NCBI RefSeq assembly: GCF_041821025.1
Contig: NZ_JBGUAY010000005.1
Location: 186,001 to 250,000 of the forward strand
Direction: 5' to 3'
DNA from: Egicoccus sp. AB-alg6-2
GTDB lineage: Bacteria; Actinomycetota; Nitriliruptoria; Nitriliruptorales; Nitriliruptoraceae
DNA length: 64,000 nucleotides
Of this stretch, positions 8,905 through 18,477 are shown piece after piece; the stretch's first letter is position 1, and each line of letters opens with the position of its first letter. Below the pieces are notes generated by a model. It saw only the letters and a list, made by a program, of their open reading frames with translations. It was not told where the DNA came from and ran no database searches. Position numbers and translations under genes: made by a program.

Positions 8905-10329
8905 ATGCTCGCACTCGAACTCCTCATCGTGATGGGTGCCATCTTCATCGGTGCCCGACTCGGATCCATCGGCATCGGCCTCGCCGGCGGTATCGGCGTG
9001 CTGCTGCTCGGTCTGATCGGCGTCCCCGTCGATCAGGCCGCCATCCCCTTCGACGTCATCGCCATCATCATGGCCGTGATCGCCGCGATCGCGGCGATGC
9101 AGGTCGCCGGCGGCATGGACTACCTCGTCGGCGTCGCCGACCGGTTCCTTCGTCGACACCCCCGGCAGATCACGCTGTGGGCCCCCATCGTCACCTACTT
9201 CATGACCTTGTTCGCCGGGACCGGCCACACCGCCTTCTCGACGCTTCCGGTCATCGTCGAGGTCTCCAAGGAGAACGACATCCGGCCGTCCAAGCCGCTC
9301 TCGATCGCCGTCGTGGCGTCGCAGATGGCGATCACCGCCTCCCCGATCTCGGCGGCCGTGGTGTTCTTCGCGAGCGTGCTCGAGCCCCAGGGCGTCGACT
9401 ACGTGCAGTTGCTCGCGATCGCGATCCCGTCGACCCTCCTGGCCGTCATCGTGACCTCGTTCGTCGCCAACATGCTGGGCAAGCCGCTGGCGAAGGATCC
9501 CGTCTACCAGGAGCGCGTCGCCAAGGGCCTGGTCAAGGTCACCGCCTCGCAGCAGGCGGCCGCCGAGTCCCGTGCCCTGGTCGGTGCTGGCGTGGGCGGG
9601 GGCTCGTCTCTCGGCGGTCTCGCCGACGGCCCGGCCGACGGTGGCCAGCCCGTCGCGCCGCTCTCCCCCGGGGCACGTCCGGTCGACAGGATGGGACGTC
9701 GCTCGGTGCTGTTCTTCCTCGCCGGCATCCTCGCCGTCGTCGCCTACGCCACGTCGATCAGCGACACGGTCGGCCTCATCACCGAGCCGACGCTGCCGCG
9801 CAACGAGGCCATCATCACGATCATGCTGACCGTGGGGGCCCTCATCGCGTTCGTCGCCAGGTTCGACCCCGCGAAGATCCTCAAGTCGCAGGTGTTCCAG
9901 TCCGGCATGAGCGCCACCGTCTGCATCCTCGGTGTGGCATGGCTCGGTACAACGTTCGTCAACGCCCGCATGGAGCAGATCCAGGCCCTCGCCGGTGACG
10001 TGCTCTCGACGCGTCCCTGGACGCTGGCGATCGTGCTCGTCTTCGCGTCCGCGCTGCTGTACTCGCAGGCGGCGACCACCAAGGCACTGATGCCGGCTGC
10101 CCTCGCCCTCGGCGTCGGTCCGCTGGGCGCCATCGCCGCGTTCCCCGCCGTGTCGGCGCTGTTCATCCTGCCGACCTACCCGACCCTGCTCGCCGCGGTC
10201 GAGATGGACGACACGGGATCCACCCGCATCGGCAAGTTCGTCTTCAACCACCCGTTCATCATCCCGGGGCTGATCAACATCGCGTTGGCGGTCGTCTTCG
10301 GGTTCGTGATCGGTTCCATCGTCCTCTGA
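8905..10329 (+). CDS. Anaerobic C4-dicarboxylate transporter, DcuA/DcuB family
   Basis: A 474-residue inner-membrane antiporter exchanging aspartate, fumarate, malate and succinate. About ten hydrophobic helices are visible, and the N-terminus (GARLGSIGIGLAGGIGVLLLG) and the AGTGHTAFSTLPVI segment are typical of the Dcu family. A Gly/Pro/Ser-rich hydrophilic stretch at about residues 225-258 is longer than in the enteric proteins (about 430-445 residues) and is probably an extended cytoplasmic loop. Placement behind aspA indicates uptake of aspartate with export of fumarate or succinate. DcuA and DcuB cannot be told apart here. Confidence 0.9.
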   Translation: MLALELLIVMGAIFIGARLGSIGIGLAGGIGVLLLGLIGVPVDQAAIPFDVIAIIMAVIAAIAAMQVAGGMDYLVGVADRFLRRHPRQITLWAPIVTYFMTLFAGTGHTAFSTLPVIVEVSKENDIRPSKPLSIAVVASQMAITASPISAAVVFFASVLEPQGVDYVQLLAIAIPSTLLAVIVTSFVANMLGKPLAKDPVYQERVAKGLVKVTASQQAAAESRALVGAGVGGGSSLGGLADGPADGGQPVAPLSPGARPVDRMGRRSVLFFLAGILAVVAYATSISDTVGLITEPTLPRNEAIITIMLTVGALIAFVARFDPAKILKSQVFQSGMSATVCILGVAWLGTTFVNARMEQIQALAGDVLSTRPWTLAIVLVFASALLYSQAATTKALMPAALALGVGPLGAIAAFPAVSALFILPTYPTLLAAVEMDDTGSTRIGKFVFNHPFIIPGLINIALAVVFGFVIGSIVL

Positions 10330-10344
10330 CCACCCCGCTCGCAG

Positions 10345-10371
10345 GCGCCCCCGGCTCTCGACCGGGGGCGC
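10345..10371. terminator. Hairpin terminator between dcu and a convergent MFS gene
   Basis: A perfect 10-bp stem (GCGCCCCCGG / CCGGGGGCGC) with a 7-base loop lies 15 bases after the Dcu stop codon. The MFS gene on the opposite strand ends at 10436, so the hairpin can stop transcription from both sides. Confidence 0.75.
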
Positions 10372-10435
10372 TGTCCTGTCTGCCTCGGGTGCGCCTGACC
10401 GTCCCGGTCGAGGCGGCTCCCCGGACGACGCGACA

Positions 10436-11620
10436 TCATCGTCGTGGCGCCGTCGCCCCGAGTCGGGTGACCGTGACCACCGCGAGACCGGCCGCCGCCG
10501 CCACGGCGCCGGCGAGGAAGACCGCGGGCCGCCCGGCGACGGCCGCGACGATCCCCATTCCGAGCGGCCCCGCGCCGAACGCGATGTCGATGAACGCCGA
10601 GGTCGTCGCCATGACCTGGCTGCGTTCGTCCGCAGGGGCGACGGCGACGGCCAGTGCGAACACCGATGGCGTGAGCAGCGCGATCCCGACCGCCAGGATC
10701 ACGGCACCGGACACCAGGCCCAACGGGGTGTGCCAGACGCCGACGATGGTGAGCCCCGCGACCGACAGCACCAGCGCCGTCCGGATGGCGCGGCCGGGGC
10801 CGAGCGCGTCGGGAAGGCGCGCGCCGGCGCTCCGCACGAGCACGACCACGCCGGCGAACACCAGCAGCACGGTGGCCGCCCCGCTCATGCCGAGGTCGAG
10901 GACGTGCAACGGGACGAAGGCGAGGAAGCCGGCCATGCCGATGATGCTGGCCATCAGCACCACCCCCGGCAGTAGTCCGGCCGGGTGCACGAGGCGCGGA
11001 CGCGCGGCCGATGACGCACACCTCGCGGGGCGGGTCTCGGGAACACGCGCCACCAGGCTCGCCGCGAGCACCGCGGCGGCGGCCGTCGCCATCCACACGC
11101 CCGTGAATCCGAAGCGGCCGACGATCGCCTCGGCGGCGACGGGCCCGATGCCGATGCCGAGGTAGAGCGACAGCGACGCGAGGCTCATGGCCTCGCCTCG
11201 GCGCTGTGGAGGTGCGAGGTCGGTGAACGTGGTCAGCATGCCGACGAAGAACAGCGCCTCGCCGGCGCCGCTCACCAGGCGGATGCCGGCCAGGATCGTC
11301 GGCGTGGTCGCGAGCCCGTACGCAAGCACCGAGACCGCGAACACGAACGCGCCGACGAGCATCAGCGGTCGGCGGCCACGCCGGTCGCCGTACACCCCGG
11401 CGGCGGGACGCAAGAGGACGGCGGACACGCTGAAGGTCCCGAACACCAGCCCGACGGCGATGTCGCCTCCCCCGAGGATGCTCGTGACGTATCTCGGCAG
11501 CGCGGGCAGGAGCATTCCGGCTGCGGTGAAGTAGGCCAACGAGGCCGCCGCAAGCGCCGCGAAGGCCGGAGTGAACAAGCGCGGCCGCGTGGGCGCGGTC
11601 GCCGATGCGTGGGTGAGCAT
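10436..11620 (-). CDS. MFS transporter (DHA-type exporter)
   Basis: A 394-residue major facilitator protein with 12 predicted helices. The cytoplasmic loop 2-3 motif appears as AAGVYGDRRGRRPLML, close to the consensus GxLaDrxGrkxxl, and a GAGEALFFVG / GEAMSLASLS pattern follows in helices 4-5 as in drug/H+ antiporters. The ATG at 11618-11620 has an upstream GAGGAA. It is divergent from the HD-GYP/LuxR gene (113 bases between starts), which makes co-regulation possible. The substrate is unknown. Confidence 0.85.
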   Translation of the reverse strand: MLTHASATAPTRPRLFTPAFAALAAASLAYFTAAGMLLPALPRYVTSILGGGDIAVGLVFGTFSVSAVLLRPAAGVYGDRRGRRPLMLVGAFVFAVSVLAYGLATTPTILAGIRLVSGAGEALFFVGMLTTFTDLAPPQRRGEAMSLASLSLYLGIGIGPVAAEAIVGRFGFTGVWMATAAAAVLAASLVARVPETRPARCASSAARPRLVHPAGLLPGVVLMASIIGMAGFLAFVPLHVLDLGMSGAATVLLVFAGVVVLVRSAGARLPDALGPGRAIRTALVLSVAGLTIVGVWHTPLGLVSGAVILAVGIALLTPSVFALAVAVAPADERSQVMATTSAFIDIAFGAGPLGMGIVAAVAGRPAVFLAGAVAAAAGLAVVTVTRLGATAPRR

Positions 11621-11733
11621 GGTCGGTTCCTCGGTGTCGATGGTCCCACCCTGGCCCTCGCACCGGACGATCACATCGGTAGACCTACCCATCTGTGGCG
11701 TGACATCGTGGGAGCAGCCGAACCGGCAGAGCC

Positions 11734-13272
11734 GTGGACGACGAACTGAGGTTGGCCGAGCTCTTGGCCGCGCTGTCCGTGACGACGGATCTCGGGATGG
11801 GCCACCCGCCGGAGAAGGCGATTCGCTCGTGCCTGCTCGCCACCGAGCTGGCCCGAGCTTCCGGCCTTCCCGAGCCGATCGTCCACGACGTCTACTACAC
11901 CGCGCTGTTGCAGCACCTCGGCTGTACGGCACCGATGCACGAACTGACGCACCTGTTCGGTGACGACCGGGAGGTGCTCGCCCAGCTCGAGAGCACCGAC
12001 GAGACGACGGTGCGCGGGACGCTCGAGACCCTCGCACTCGTGGGGCGCGGGCAGGGTGTGCGCCGCGCCCGGCACCTGAAACGCACGTTGGCGTCCGGAA
12101 AGGAGAGCAATGCGGCCATCCTGCGCTCCGTGTGTGAGGTCGGTACGCGGATGGCCGAGCGGCTTCGCCTCGGCGCCGGCGTCCAGGCCGGTCTGCTCGA
12201 CAGCACCGAGACCTGGGACGGCCGAACCGGCGCCTACCGGCGGAACGGCGACGGCATCGCGCTCGCGGCCCGGTTCGCCCTGGTCGCCGCCCAGGCCGTG
12301 ATCTTCGACCGGATCGGCGGTCCTCAGGTCGCGCTCGCGATGGTGCGCGAGCGGAGCGGCCGGTGGTTCGACCCGGCCGTGGCGGATGCATTCGCCCGGG
12401 TCGGCCCGAGGTTGCTCGAACGCATGTCCGCGATCGACGTCTGGGGCGAGGTCGTGGCGGTCGAGCCACGCCCGCTCCGGTGCGTGCCGCCCTCCAGGCT
12501 GGACGAGATCGCGGCCGTGTTCGCCGACCTGACCGACCTGAAGTCGCCCACGACGCTGGGCCACTCCACCGAGGTCGCCGAACTCGCGGGCGCTGCCGCC
12601 GCCGGGCTCGGCCTGGCGCCGGAGCGGATCGCTCTCGTCCGGCGCGCGGGGCTGCTGCACGACCTCGGCCGCGTGGCCGTCTCGGGGGCGGTCTGGGCCA
12701 GTCCCCGGAGGTTGACCGCCGGACAGTGGGAACAGGTCCGCCTGCACCCGTACTACACCGAGCGCATCCTCGAGCGTTCCCCGACGCTGGCCGGCCTCGC
12801 GCGTATCGCGGGGCTGCATCACGAGCGCCTCGACGGATCGGGCTACCACCGGGGACTCGATCGCCAGGCGATCGACATCGAGGCGCGGGCGCTGGCGGCC
12901 GCGGACACGTTCCAGGCCATGACCCAGGACCGACCACACCGGCCAGGGGTCACTGCGCCGCAGGCCGCCGAGCAACTGGCAGCGGAGGCCGCTGCCGGCA
13001 CGATCGACGGCGACTGCGCGCGAGCCGTCATCGAGGCGGCGGGCCAGTCGGTTCCACCGGGACGAGGTGCCCGGCCGGCCGGGCTCACCGACCGCGAGGT
13101 CGAGGTCCTGCGGCTCCTCGCGCGAGGCGCCACCAACCGTGAGGTCGCCGCCGCACTGGTCATCTCCTCCCGCACCGCGGAACACCACGTCCAGCACATC
13201 TACGGCAAGCTCGGCACCTCCACCCGGGCCGCCGCCGCCCTGTTCGCGGTGGAACACGGCCTGTTGCGGTGA
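11734..13272 (+). CDS. HD-GYP phosphohydrolase fused to a LuxR helix-turn-helix
   Basis: A 512-residue protein. The first 250 residues are a divergent HD-like helical region. The HD-GYP domain follows with LLHDLGRVAV, HPYYTERIL and HHERLDGSGYHRG; the last matches the HHExxDGxGYP signature except that Pro is replaced by His. The C-terminal 65 residues are a LuxR-type helix-turn-helix (LTDREVEVLRLLARGATNREVA ... TAEHHVQHIYGKLG). HD-GYP enzymes typically degrade cyclic di-GMP, so the fusion could link hydrolysis or binding of a nucleotide to transcription. Actinobacteria carry comparable fusions. The start is GTG. Activity is inferred, not shown. Confidence 0.85.
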   Translation: MDDELRLAELLAALSVTTDLGMGHPPEKAIRSCLLATELARASGLPEPIVHDVYYTALLQHLGCTAPMHELTHLFGDDREVLAQLESTDETTVRGTLETLALVGRGQGVRRARHLKRTLASGKESNAAILRSVCEVGTRMAERLRLGAGVQAGLLDSTETWDGRTGAYRRNGDGIALAARFALVAAQAVIFDRIGGPQVALAMVRERSGRWFDPAVADAFARVGPRLLERMSAIDVWGEVVAVEPRPLRCVPPSRLDEIAAVFADLTDLKSPTTLGHSTEVAELAGAAAAGLGLAPERIALVRRAGLLHDLGRVAVSGAVWASPRRLTAGQWEQVRLHPYYTERILERSPTLAGLARIAGLHHERLDGSGYHRGLDRQAIDIEARALAAADTFQAMTQDRPHRPGVTAPQAAEQLAAEAAAGTIDGDCARAVIEAAGQSVPPGRGARPAGLTDREVEVLRLLARGATNREVAAALVISSRTAEHHVQHIYGKLGTSTRAAAALFAVEHGLLR

Positions 13273-13398
13273 CCAGGTGAGGGGTGCCGGAGCAGCGCGC
13301 GGCGAGGTCGTCGAGGCCGTCCGGCGAGGGCCGCCGGCCACGCGTAGGCTCTTCGACGCCGGCGCCCGACCCCGGGCGTCCGAACACGGAGCAGGTCC

Positions 13399-14007
13399 AT
13401 GCCCGACGGCGAACGCAGCGAAGCCGACGCCCAGCGGGGCGCCGAACTCCAACGCGCGTACGGCGAGGCCCTGGCGCTGCTCGGCGAGTTGGTCGCGGGG
13501 CCGCCGCCGGTCGAGGAGATCCTCGACGAACTGCTCGCGGTCGCGCTCACCGCCGCGCCTGGCCTCGCGGCCGCCTCGGTGACCGCCCTGTCGGTCGACG
13601 GCGAGCTGGTGACGGCCGCCACCACCGATGCGGCTGCGCAGACGGTCGACGAACTCGAGTACCGACTGCACGAGGGGCCGTGCGTCGTCGCGCTCGACAC
13701 CGGCGTCGAGCAACTGGTCAGCGACGTGCGCACCGACGACCGCTGGCCGAACTTCAGCCAGCGCGCCCTCGAACTCGGCTTCAGTTCGGTTGCCGGCCTC
13801 CCCCTGGTGAACGCCGGTGAGACGATCGGCGCGCTCAACGTCTTCGGCGCCGCACCCGGTGACCTCGACGAGCAGACGCTGGCCCCGCTCCGGCGCCTGA
13901 TGGGACCGCTCGCGGCCGCGCTCGCCCGAGGTCGTGCCCACCGCCGCTACCAGCGGCTGCTCGACCAGCGGTCGGCACGCGAGGACCGTTCGACCGCCGA
14001 CCGCTGA
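13399..14007 (+). CDS. GAF-domain protein without an ANTAR output
   Basis: A 202-residue cytoplasmic protein made up of one GAF domain (about residues 25-175; typical pieces are LHEGPCVVALDTG, DDRWPNFSQRA and VAGLPLVNAGETIGALNVF). Many actinobacterial homologues with this GAF type end in an RNA-binding ANTAR domain, but this one finishes in a short charged tail without it. It is 126 bases behind the HD-GYP/LuxR gene on the same strand. The ATG has GGAG seven bases upstream. Ligand and partner are unknown. Confidence 0.8.
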   Translation: MPDGERSEADAQRGAELQRAYGEALALLGELVAGPPPVEEILDELLAVALTAAPGLAAASVTALSVDGELVTAATTDAAAQTVDELEYRLHEGPCVVALDTGVEQLVSDVRTDDRWPNFSQRALELGFSSVAGLPLVNAGETIGALNVFGAAPGDLDEQTLAPLRRLMGPLAAALARGRAHRRYQRLLDQRSAREDRSTADR

Positions 14008-14129
14008 CCGCCCGGCACGACCGCGGGTCCGGCGAACCGACCCCGGTCATGCGCGGATGTCTCGGATTCCAGACCGAAGGGACTGTCCGCGCTCCTGCGA
14101 CCCCGGTGGCGACCTGCTCACATAGCTGC

Positions 14130-15668
14130 ATGGACACCCTCGAACTCGGCGCCCGCCCCCTGCACCTCGACGACGTCGTGGCCGTGGCCAACGCGGCCAC
14201 CCCCGTCGCCCTGCACGACGACGCCCTCGAGCGTCTCACCGAGGCGCGGTCCCTCGTCGACCGTCTCGCCGGCCAGGACGAGCCGGTGTACGGGGTCTCG
14301 ACCGGTTTCGGCGCCCTCGCCACGCGCCACATCCCCGCCGACCGGCGCGCTCAGCTGCAGCGTTCCCTGGTGCGCTCCCATGCGGCCGGCAGCGGCCCAG
14401 AGGTCGAGCGCGAGGTCGTGCGCGCCATGATGCTGCTGCGACTGAAGACGCTCGCCTCGGGTCACACGGGCGTGCGTCCCGTCGTGGCGCAGACGTTGGC
14501 CGGGTTGCTGTCGGCCGGCATCACGCCGGTCGTGCCCGAATACGGCTCGCTCGGCTGCTCGGGCGATCTCGCCCCCCTCGCGGCCGTCGCACTCGCGCTG
14601 ATGGGCGAAGGTGAGGTCCGTGACGCCGACGGTGACCTCGTTCCCGCCGCCGAGGCGCTGGCCGCGGCCGGACTCGCACCGGTCGCGTTGGTCGAGAAGG
14701 AAGGTCTCGCACTCATCAACGGCACCGACGGCATGCTGGGCATGCTGGCCCTGGCGATCGCCGACCTGACGCTGCTGCTGAAGGTCGCCGACGTCGCGGC
14801 GGCGATGAGCGTCGAGGCACTGCTCGGCACCGACCGGGTCTTCGCCGGCGACCTGCAGGAGCTGCGGCCCCATCCGGGACAGGCGGCAAGTGCGTCGAAC
14901 CTGCGCCGCCTGGTGGCCGACTCAGCGATCATGGCCAGTCACCGCACACCCGACTGCAACCGCGTCCAGGACGCGTACTCGTTGCGCTGTGCCCCGCAGG
15001 TCGCCGGCGCCGCCCGGGACACCCTCGACCACGCCCGTCTCGTCGCCGAGCGGGAACTGGCCGCCGCCATCGACAACCCGGTGCTCACCGCCGACGGTCG
15101 CGTCGAGTCGAACGGCAACTTCCACGGGGCACCGGTCGCCTACGTCCTGGACTTCCTCGCCATCCCGGTCGCCGACGTCGCCTCGATGTCCGAGCGCCGC
15201 ACCGACCGCTTCCTCGACGTCCACCGCAACGGTGGACTGCCTCCGTTCCTCGCCGAGGACCCGGGCGTCGACTCCGGACACATGATCGCCCAGTACACCC
15301 AGGCGGGCATCGTCTCGGAACTGAAGCGCCTGGCCGCGCCGGCGTCGGTCGACTCGATCCCGTCGTCGGCGATGCAGGAGGACCACGTGTCCATGGGCTG
15401 GGCGGCCGGCCGCAAGCTGCTCCGTGCCGTCGACGGTCTGGCGCGCGTGCTCGCCGTCGAGGTGGTGACGGCAGCCCGGGCCATCGACCTGCGCGCGCCG
15501 CTGGCCCCCTCCCCCGCCACCGGCGCCGTCCGCGACCTGCTCCGTGAGGAGGTTCCCGGCCCCGGCCCCGACCGCCACCTCGCGCCCGAGATCGAGGCGA
15601 CGTACCGCCTCGTCCGCTCGGGTGCCGTGGTCGCTGCCGCCGAGACGGTCACCGGCCCCCTCGACTGA
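14130..15668 (+). CDS. hutH: Histidine ammonia-lyase
   Basis: A 512-residue enzyme for the first step of histidine degradation, histidine to urocanate plus ammonia. The electrophilic MIO cofactor would form from Cys143-Ser144-Gly145 in YGSLGCSGDLAPL; many homologues have Ala-Ser-Gly, and as I recall actinobacterial HutH proteins also use Cys-Ser-Gly. The conserved VYGVSTGFG, NFHGAPVAYVLDF and SIPSSAMQEDHVSMG segments are present. The ATG at 14130 has no purine-rich ribosome site in front, so leaderless or weak initiation is possible. hutU follows after 60 bases. Confidence 0.96.
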   Translation: MDTLELGARPLHLDDVVAVANAATPVALHDDALERLTEARSLVDRLAGQDEPVYGVSTGFGALATRHIPADRRAQLQRSLVRSHAAGSGPEVEREVVRAMMLLRLKTLASGHTGVRPVVAQTLAGLLSAGITPVVPEYGSLGCSGDLAPLAAVALALMGEGEVRDADGDLVPAAEALAAAGLAPVALVEKEGLALINGTDGMLGMLALAIADLTLLLKVADVAAAMSVEALLGTDRVFAGDLQELRPHPGQAASASNLRRLVADSAIMASHRTPDCNRVQDAYSLRCAPQVAGAARDTLDHARLVAERELAAAIDNPVLTADGRVESNGNFHGAPVAYVLDFLAIPVADVASMSERRTDRFLDVHRNGGLPPFLAEDPGVDSGHMIAQYTQAGIVSELKRLAAPASVDSIPSSAMQEDHVSMGWAAGRKLLRAVDGLARVLAVEVVTAARAIDLRAPLAPSPATGAVRDLLREEVPGPGPDRHLAPEIEATYRLVRSGAVVAAAETVTGPLD

Positions 15669-15728
15669 CCGCGCCGTCCCCCCGAGCTCGACCGCCACGC
15701 CCCGTCCGAACCCGAAGCGAGGCACGCC

Positions 15729-17393
15729 ATGGCCACCACGTCCGGACCCCGCCCCGTCCGCGCCGCCCACGGCTCGCACCTGTCGGCCCGGTCGTGGCCG
15801 CAGGAAGCGGCGCTGCGGATGCTGCACAACAACCTCGACCCCGACGTCGCCGAGCATCCCGACGAACTGGTCGTCTACGGCGGAACCGGCAAGGCCGCCC
15901 GCGACTGGAACAGCTTCGACGCGCTGGTCCGCACCCTGACCACCCTGCGCGACGACGAGACGATGCTGGTGCAGTCCGGCCGGCCGGTCGGCGTGATGCG
16001 GACCCACGAATGGGCACCTCGGGTCCTGATCGCCAACTCCAACCTCGTACCCGACTGGGCCACCTGGGACGAGTTCCGGCGACTGGACGCCCTCGGGCTG
16101 ACCATGTACGGCCAGATGACGGCCGGTTCGTGGATCTACATCGGTACGCAGGGGATCCTGCAGGGCACGTTCGAGACCTTCGCCGCGGTTGCCGACAAGC
16201 GCTTCGGCGGGACCCTGGCCGGCACCCTGACGGTGACTGCCGGTCTCGGTGGCATGGGAGGTGCGCAACCGCTCGCGGTCACCATGAACGGCGGCGTCGC
16301 CCTGGTCGTGGAGTGCGACGCGTCCCGGATCCAGCGGCGACTCGAGACGCGCTACCTCGACGTGCAGGCCGACGACCTCGACGACGCCCTCCGCCGTGCC
16401 GAGCAGGCGGTCGCCGATCGCGCCCCCCTCTCGATCGGCCTGCTGGGCAACGCGGCCGAGGTGGTGCCCGAGCTCCTGCGCCGCGGCGCGCACGTCGACA
16501 TCGTCACGGACCAGACCTCGGCCCACGACCCCCTGGCCTACCTGCCGGCCGACGTCGCGTTCGAGGACTGGCACCGCGAACGTGCGGCCGACCCGATCGC
16601 GTTCACCAAGCGGGCGCAGGCGTCCATGGCGACCCACGTCGAGGCGATGGTCGGGTTCCAGGACGCCGGCGCCGAGGTGTTCGACTACGGCAACGCCCTG
16701 CGCGGAGAGGCCCAGGCCGGCGGGTACGCCCACGCCTTCGCCTACCCGGGCTTCGTGCCGGCCTACATCCGACCGCTGTTCTGCGAAGGCAAGGGCCCGT
16801 TCCGCTGGGCGGCGCTGTCCGGTGATCCCGAGGACATCCACGCCACCGACGAGGCGATCCTGGAGCTGTTCCCCGAGGACGAGAAGTTGCAGCGGTGGAT
16901 TCGCGAGGCCCAGGACAAGGTCGCGTTCCAGGGGCTCCCGGCGCGCATCTGCTGGCTGGGATACGGCGAGCGGCAGCTGGCCGGCGAGCGATTCAACGAG
17001 ATGGTGTCGGCCGGTGACGTCGAGGCACCCATCGTCATCGGACGCGACCACCTCGACTGCGGGTCGGTCGCCTCGCCGCAGCGCGAGACCGAGGGCATGT
17101 TGGACGGATCCGACGCGATCGCGGACTGGCCGTTGCTCAACGCGATGGTCAACGTCGCCTCGGGCGCCGCGTGGGTGTCGATCCATCACGGCGGCGGTGT
17201 CGGGATGGGCCGCTCGATCCACGCCGGGCAGGTCACGGTCGCCGACGGGACCGAGCTGGCGGCGCAGAAACTCGAGCGCGTGCTGACCAACGACCCGGCC
17301 ATGGGGGTCATCCGCCACGTCGACGCCGGCTACGACCGCGCCATCGAGGTGGCGGAGGAACGCGACGTGCGCGTCCCCATGCGCGAAGGTTGA
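15729..17393 (+). CDS. hutU: Urocanate hydratase
   Basis: A 554-residue urocanase, converting urocanate to imidazolonepropionate with NAD+ as electrophile. The length is normal. The signatures [14 protein letters not shown] near the N-terminus, the nucleotide-binding [14 protein letters not shown], the [15 protein letters not shown] segment and the [19 protein letters not shown] region with its conserved Cys are all present. The start ATG is preceded by GAGG. It is co-directional with hutH and converges with a phosphotransferase gene whose stop codon begins at the very next base. Confidence 0.97.
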   Translation: MATTSGPRPVRAAHGSHLSARSWPQEAALRMLHNNLDPDVAEHPDELVVYGGTGKAARDWNSFDALVRTLTTLRDDETMLVQSGRPVGVMRTHEWAPRVLIANSNLVPDWATWDEFRRLDALGLTMYGQMTAGSWIYIGTQGILQGTFETFAAVADKRFGGTLAGTLTVTAGLGGMGGAQPLAVTMNGGVALVVECDASRIQRRLETRYLDVQADDLDDALRRAEQAVADRAPLSIGLLGNAAEVVPELLRRGAHVDIVTDQTSAHDPLAYLPADVAFEDWHRERAADPIAFTKRAQASMATHVEAMVGFQDAGAEVFDYGNALRGEAQAGGYAHAFAYPGFVPAYIRPLFCEGKGPFRWAALSGDPEDIHATDEAILELFPEDEKLQRWIREAQDKVAFQGLPARICWLGYGERQLAGERFNEMVSAGDVEAPIVIGRDHLDCGSVASPQRETEGMLDGSDAIADWPLLNAMVNVASGAAWVSIHHGGGVGMGRSIHAGQVTVADGTELAAQKLERVLTNDPAMGVIRHVDAGYDRAIEVAEERDVRVPMREG

Positions 17394-18338
17394 TCAGAGG
17401 AAGCAGGTCCGACGGGCCAGGAACGCATCGAGGGTGGCCACGGCGTCGGTCCAGCCCGCTGGCCGGTCGACGCTCATCCACGATCGCTCCTCGACCGCGT
17501 GCAGCACCTCGTGGACGCGGAGCCTCGCCCGCTCGTCGTCGTTGACGCCGTAGGCGGTGGCGAGCTGGGCGACACCCTCCTCGTCGTGGCCCCGTACGTG
17601 CGATCGCGTCCTGGCCAGGTCAGCCATCCGGTCGTCCCAGCTGGCCCGTTCGAGATCGACGACCCCCACGACCGTCGGTTCGCCACGGGCGGCGACCAGC
17701 ACGTTGGCGTCGACGAGGTCGTTGTGGCACAGCGCCGATGCGCTGACGTCACGAAAGGCGTCGCGGTGACCATCCACCAGGGTCCGGGTGCGGCGCGCCA
17801 TGGCCCAGGACCCACCGATGCGCAGATGATCGTGCAGCAGTTGGTCGCACCGGGCGTCGAGGCGCTCCCAAGCGTCCGCCCACGCCCTGCCCGTCGGCGA
17901 CAGCGAGCCGAACCGCACGCCTCGGACGACGTGCAGCCGGCGCAACACGCGACCGACCTCCTCGGTGACGGCGCGGGTCTGGGACGGCGTCAGCTCGCCG
18001 CGCCGGTCGGCCCAGCGGACGCCGGGAAGACGGGAGAGCACCACGTAGGGAACGCCATGACGCTGTCCGAGCACGTCGGACGCGATGACCACAGGCGTCG
18101 CGACGTCCGCGACCGCCGCGAACCGGCCCAGGGCGTCGACCTCGGTGGCGGCAGCCCGTGCGGCGTCGGGTGCGTAGATCTTGAGCACCTGGCGTGCGCC
18201 GTCGCCGCCACGCAGGCCCAGGACGTGGCCGACGGCCCCCTGCACGCTCGGCGTCCAGCCGTCGGGTTCGGCGGCCAGGTCGGCACCGACCGCGTCGAGC
18301 ACGCGTGCGGCCGCGTCGGCGATGCCTGACCGGTCCAC
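17394..18338 (-). CDS. APH-type phosphotransferase, substrate unknown
   Basis: A 314-residue aminoglycoside-phosphotransferase-fold kinase. The catalytic loop LCHNDLVDANVLV fits the HxDxxxxN Brenner motif, and VVGVVDLERASW supplies the metal-binding Asp. The N-lobe has VLKIYAP with the ATP-binding Lys. Such proteins phosphorylate antibiotics, choline, homoserine and other small molecules; nothing indicates which applies here. It starts with GTG and interrupts the run of hut genes on the opposite strand, which suggests an independent function. No antibiotic-biosynthesis gene is nearby. Confidence 0.78.
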   Translation of the reverse strand: MDRSGIADAAARVLDAVGADLAAEPDGWTPSVQGAVGHVLGLRGGDGARQVLKIYAPDAARAAATEVDALGRFAAVADVATPVVIASDVLGQRHGVPYVVLSRLPGVRWADRRGELTPSQTRAVTEEVGRVLRRLHVVRGVRFGSLSPTGRAWADAWERLDARCDQLLHDHLRIGGSWAMARRTRTLVDGHRDAFRDVSASALCHNDLVDANVLVAARGEPTVVGVVDLERASWDDRMADLARTRSHVRGHDEEGVAQLATAYGVNDDERARLRVHEVLHAVEERSWMSVDRPAGWTDAVATLDAFLARRTCFL

Positions 18339-18428
18339 AGCGCTCCGTCCCGTGCCTACTCGTCGCTGCCGACCGTAGCTCCCGCTCCGGCTCGCCGATC
18401 CCGCGCGTCCTCAGGCGGCACACACGCA

Positions 18429-18456
18429 GGCGGCCGCCCCGAAAGGGACGGTCGCC
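18429..18456 (-). terminator. Hairpin terminator behind katG
   Basis: On the minus strand a 12-base stem with one mismatch and one G-U pair closes a UUUC tetraloop, 21 bases after the katG stop; weaker pairing continues outward. The position and compact loop support a terminator for katG. Confidence 0.6.
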
Positions 18457-18477
18457 CGTGCGGGGGTGCGGGTCCGG

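Noticed and set aside
14556-14564. Cys-Ser-Gly instead of Ala-Ser-Gly at the HutH cofactor site
   Set aside because: Considered a possible loss of function, but actinobacterial HutH proteins, as I recall, commonly carry Cys-Ser-Gly, and Ser and Gly are kept.
14922-17318. 798-codon open frame antisense to hutH/hutU
   Set aside because: The coding strand carries two unmistakable enzymes; the antisense frame has no domain and no plausible start context.
17394-18338. Antibiotic-resistance phosphotransferase
   Set aside because: The APH fold alone does not identify an antibiotic substrate, and there is no cluster context, so no resistance function is claimed.
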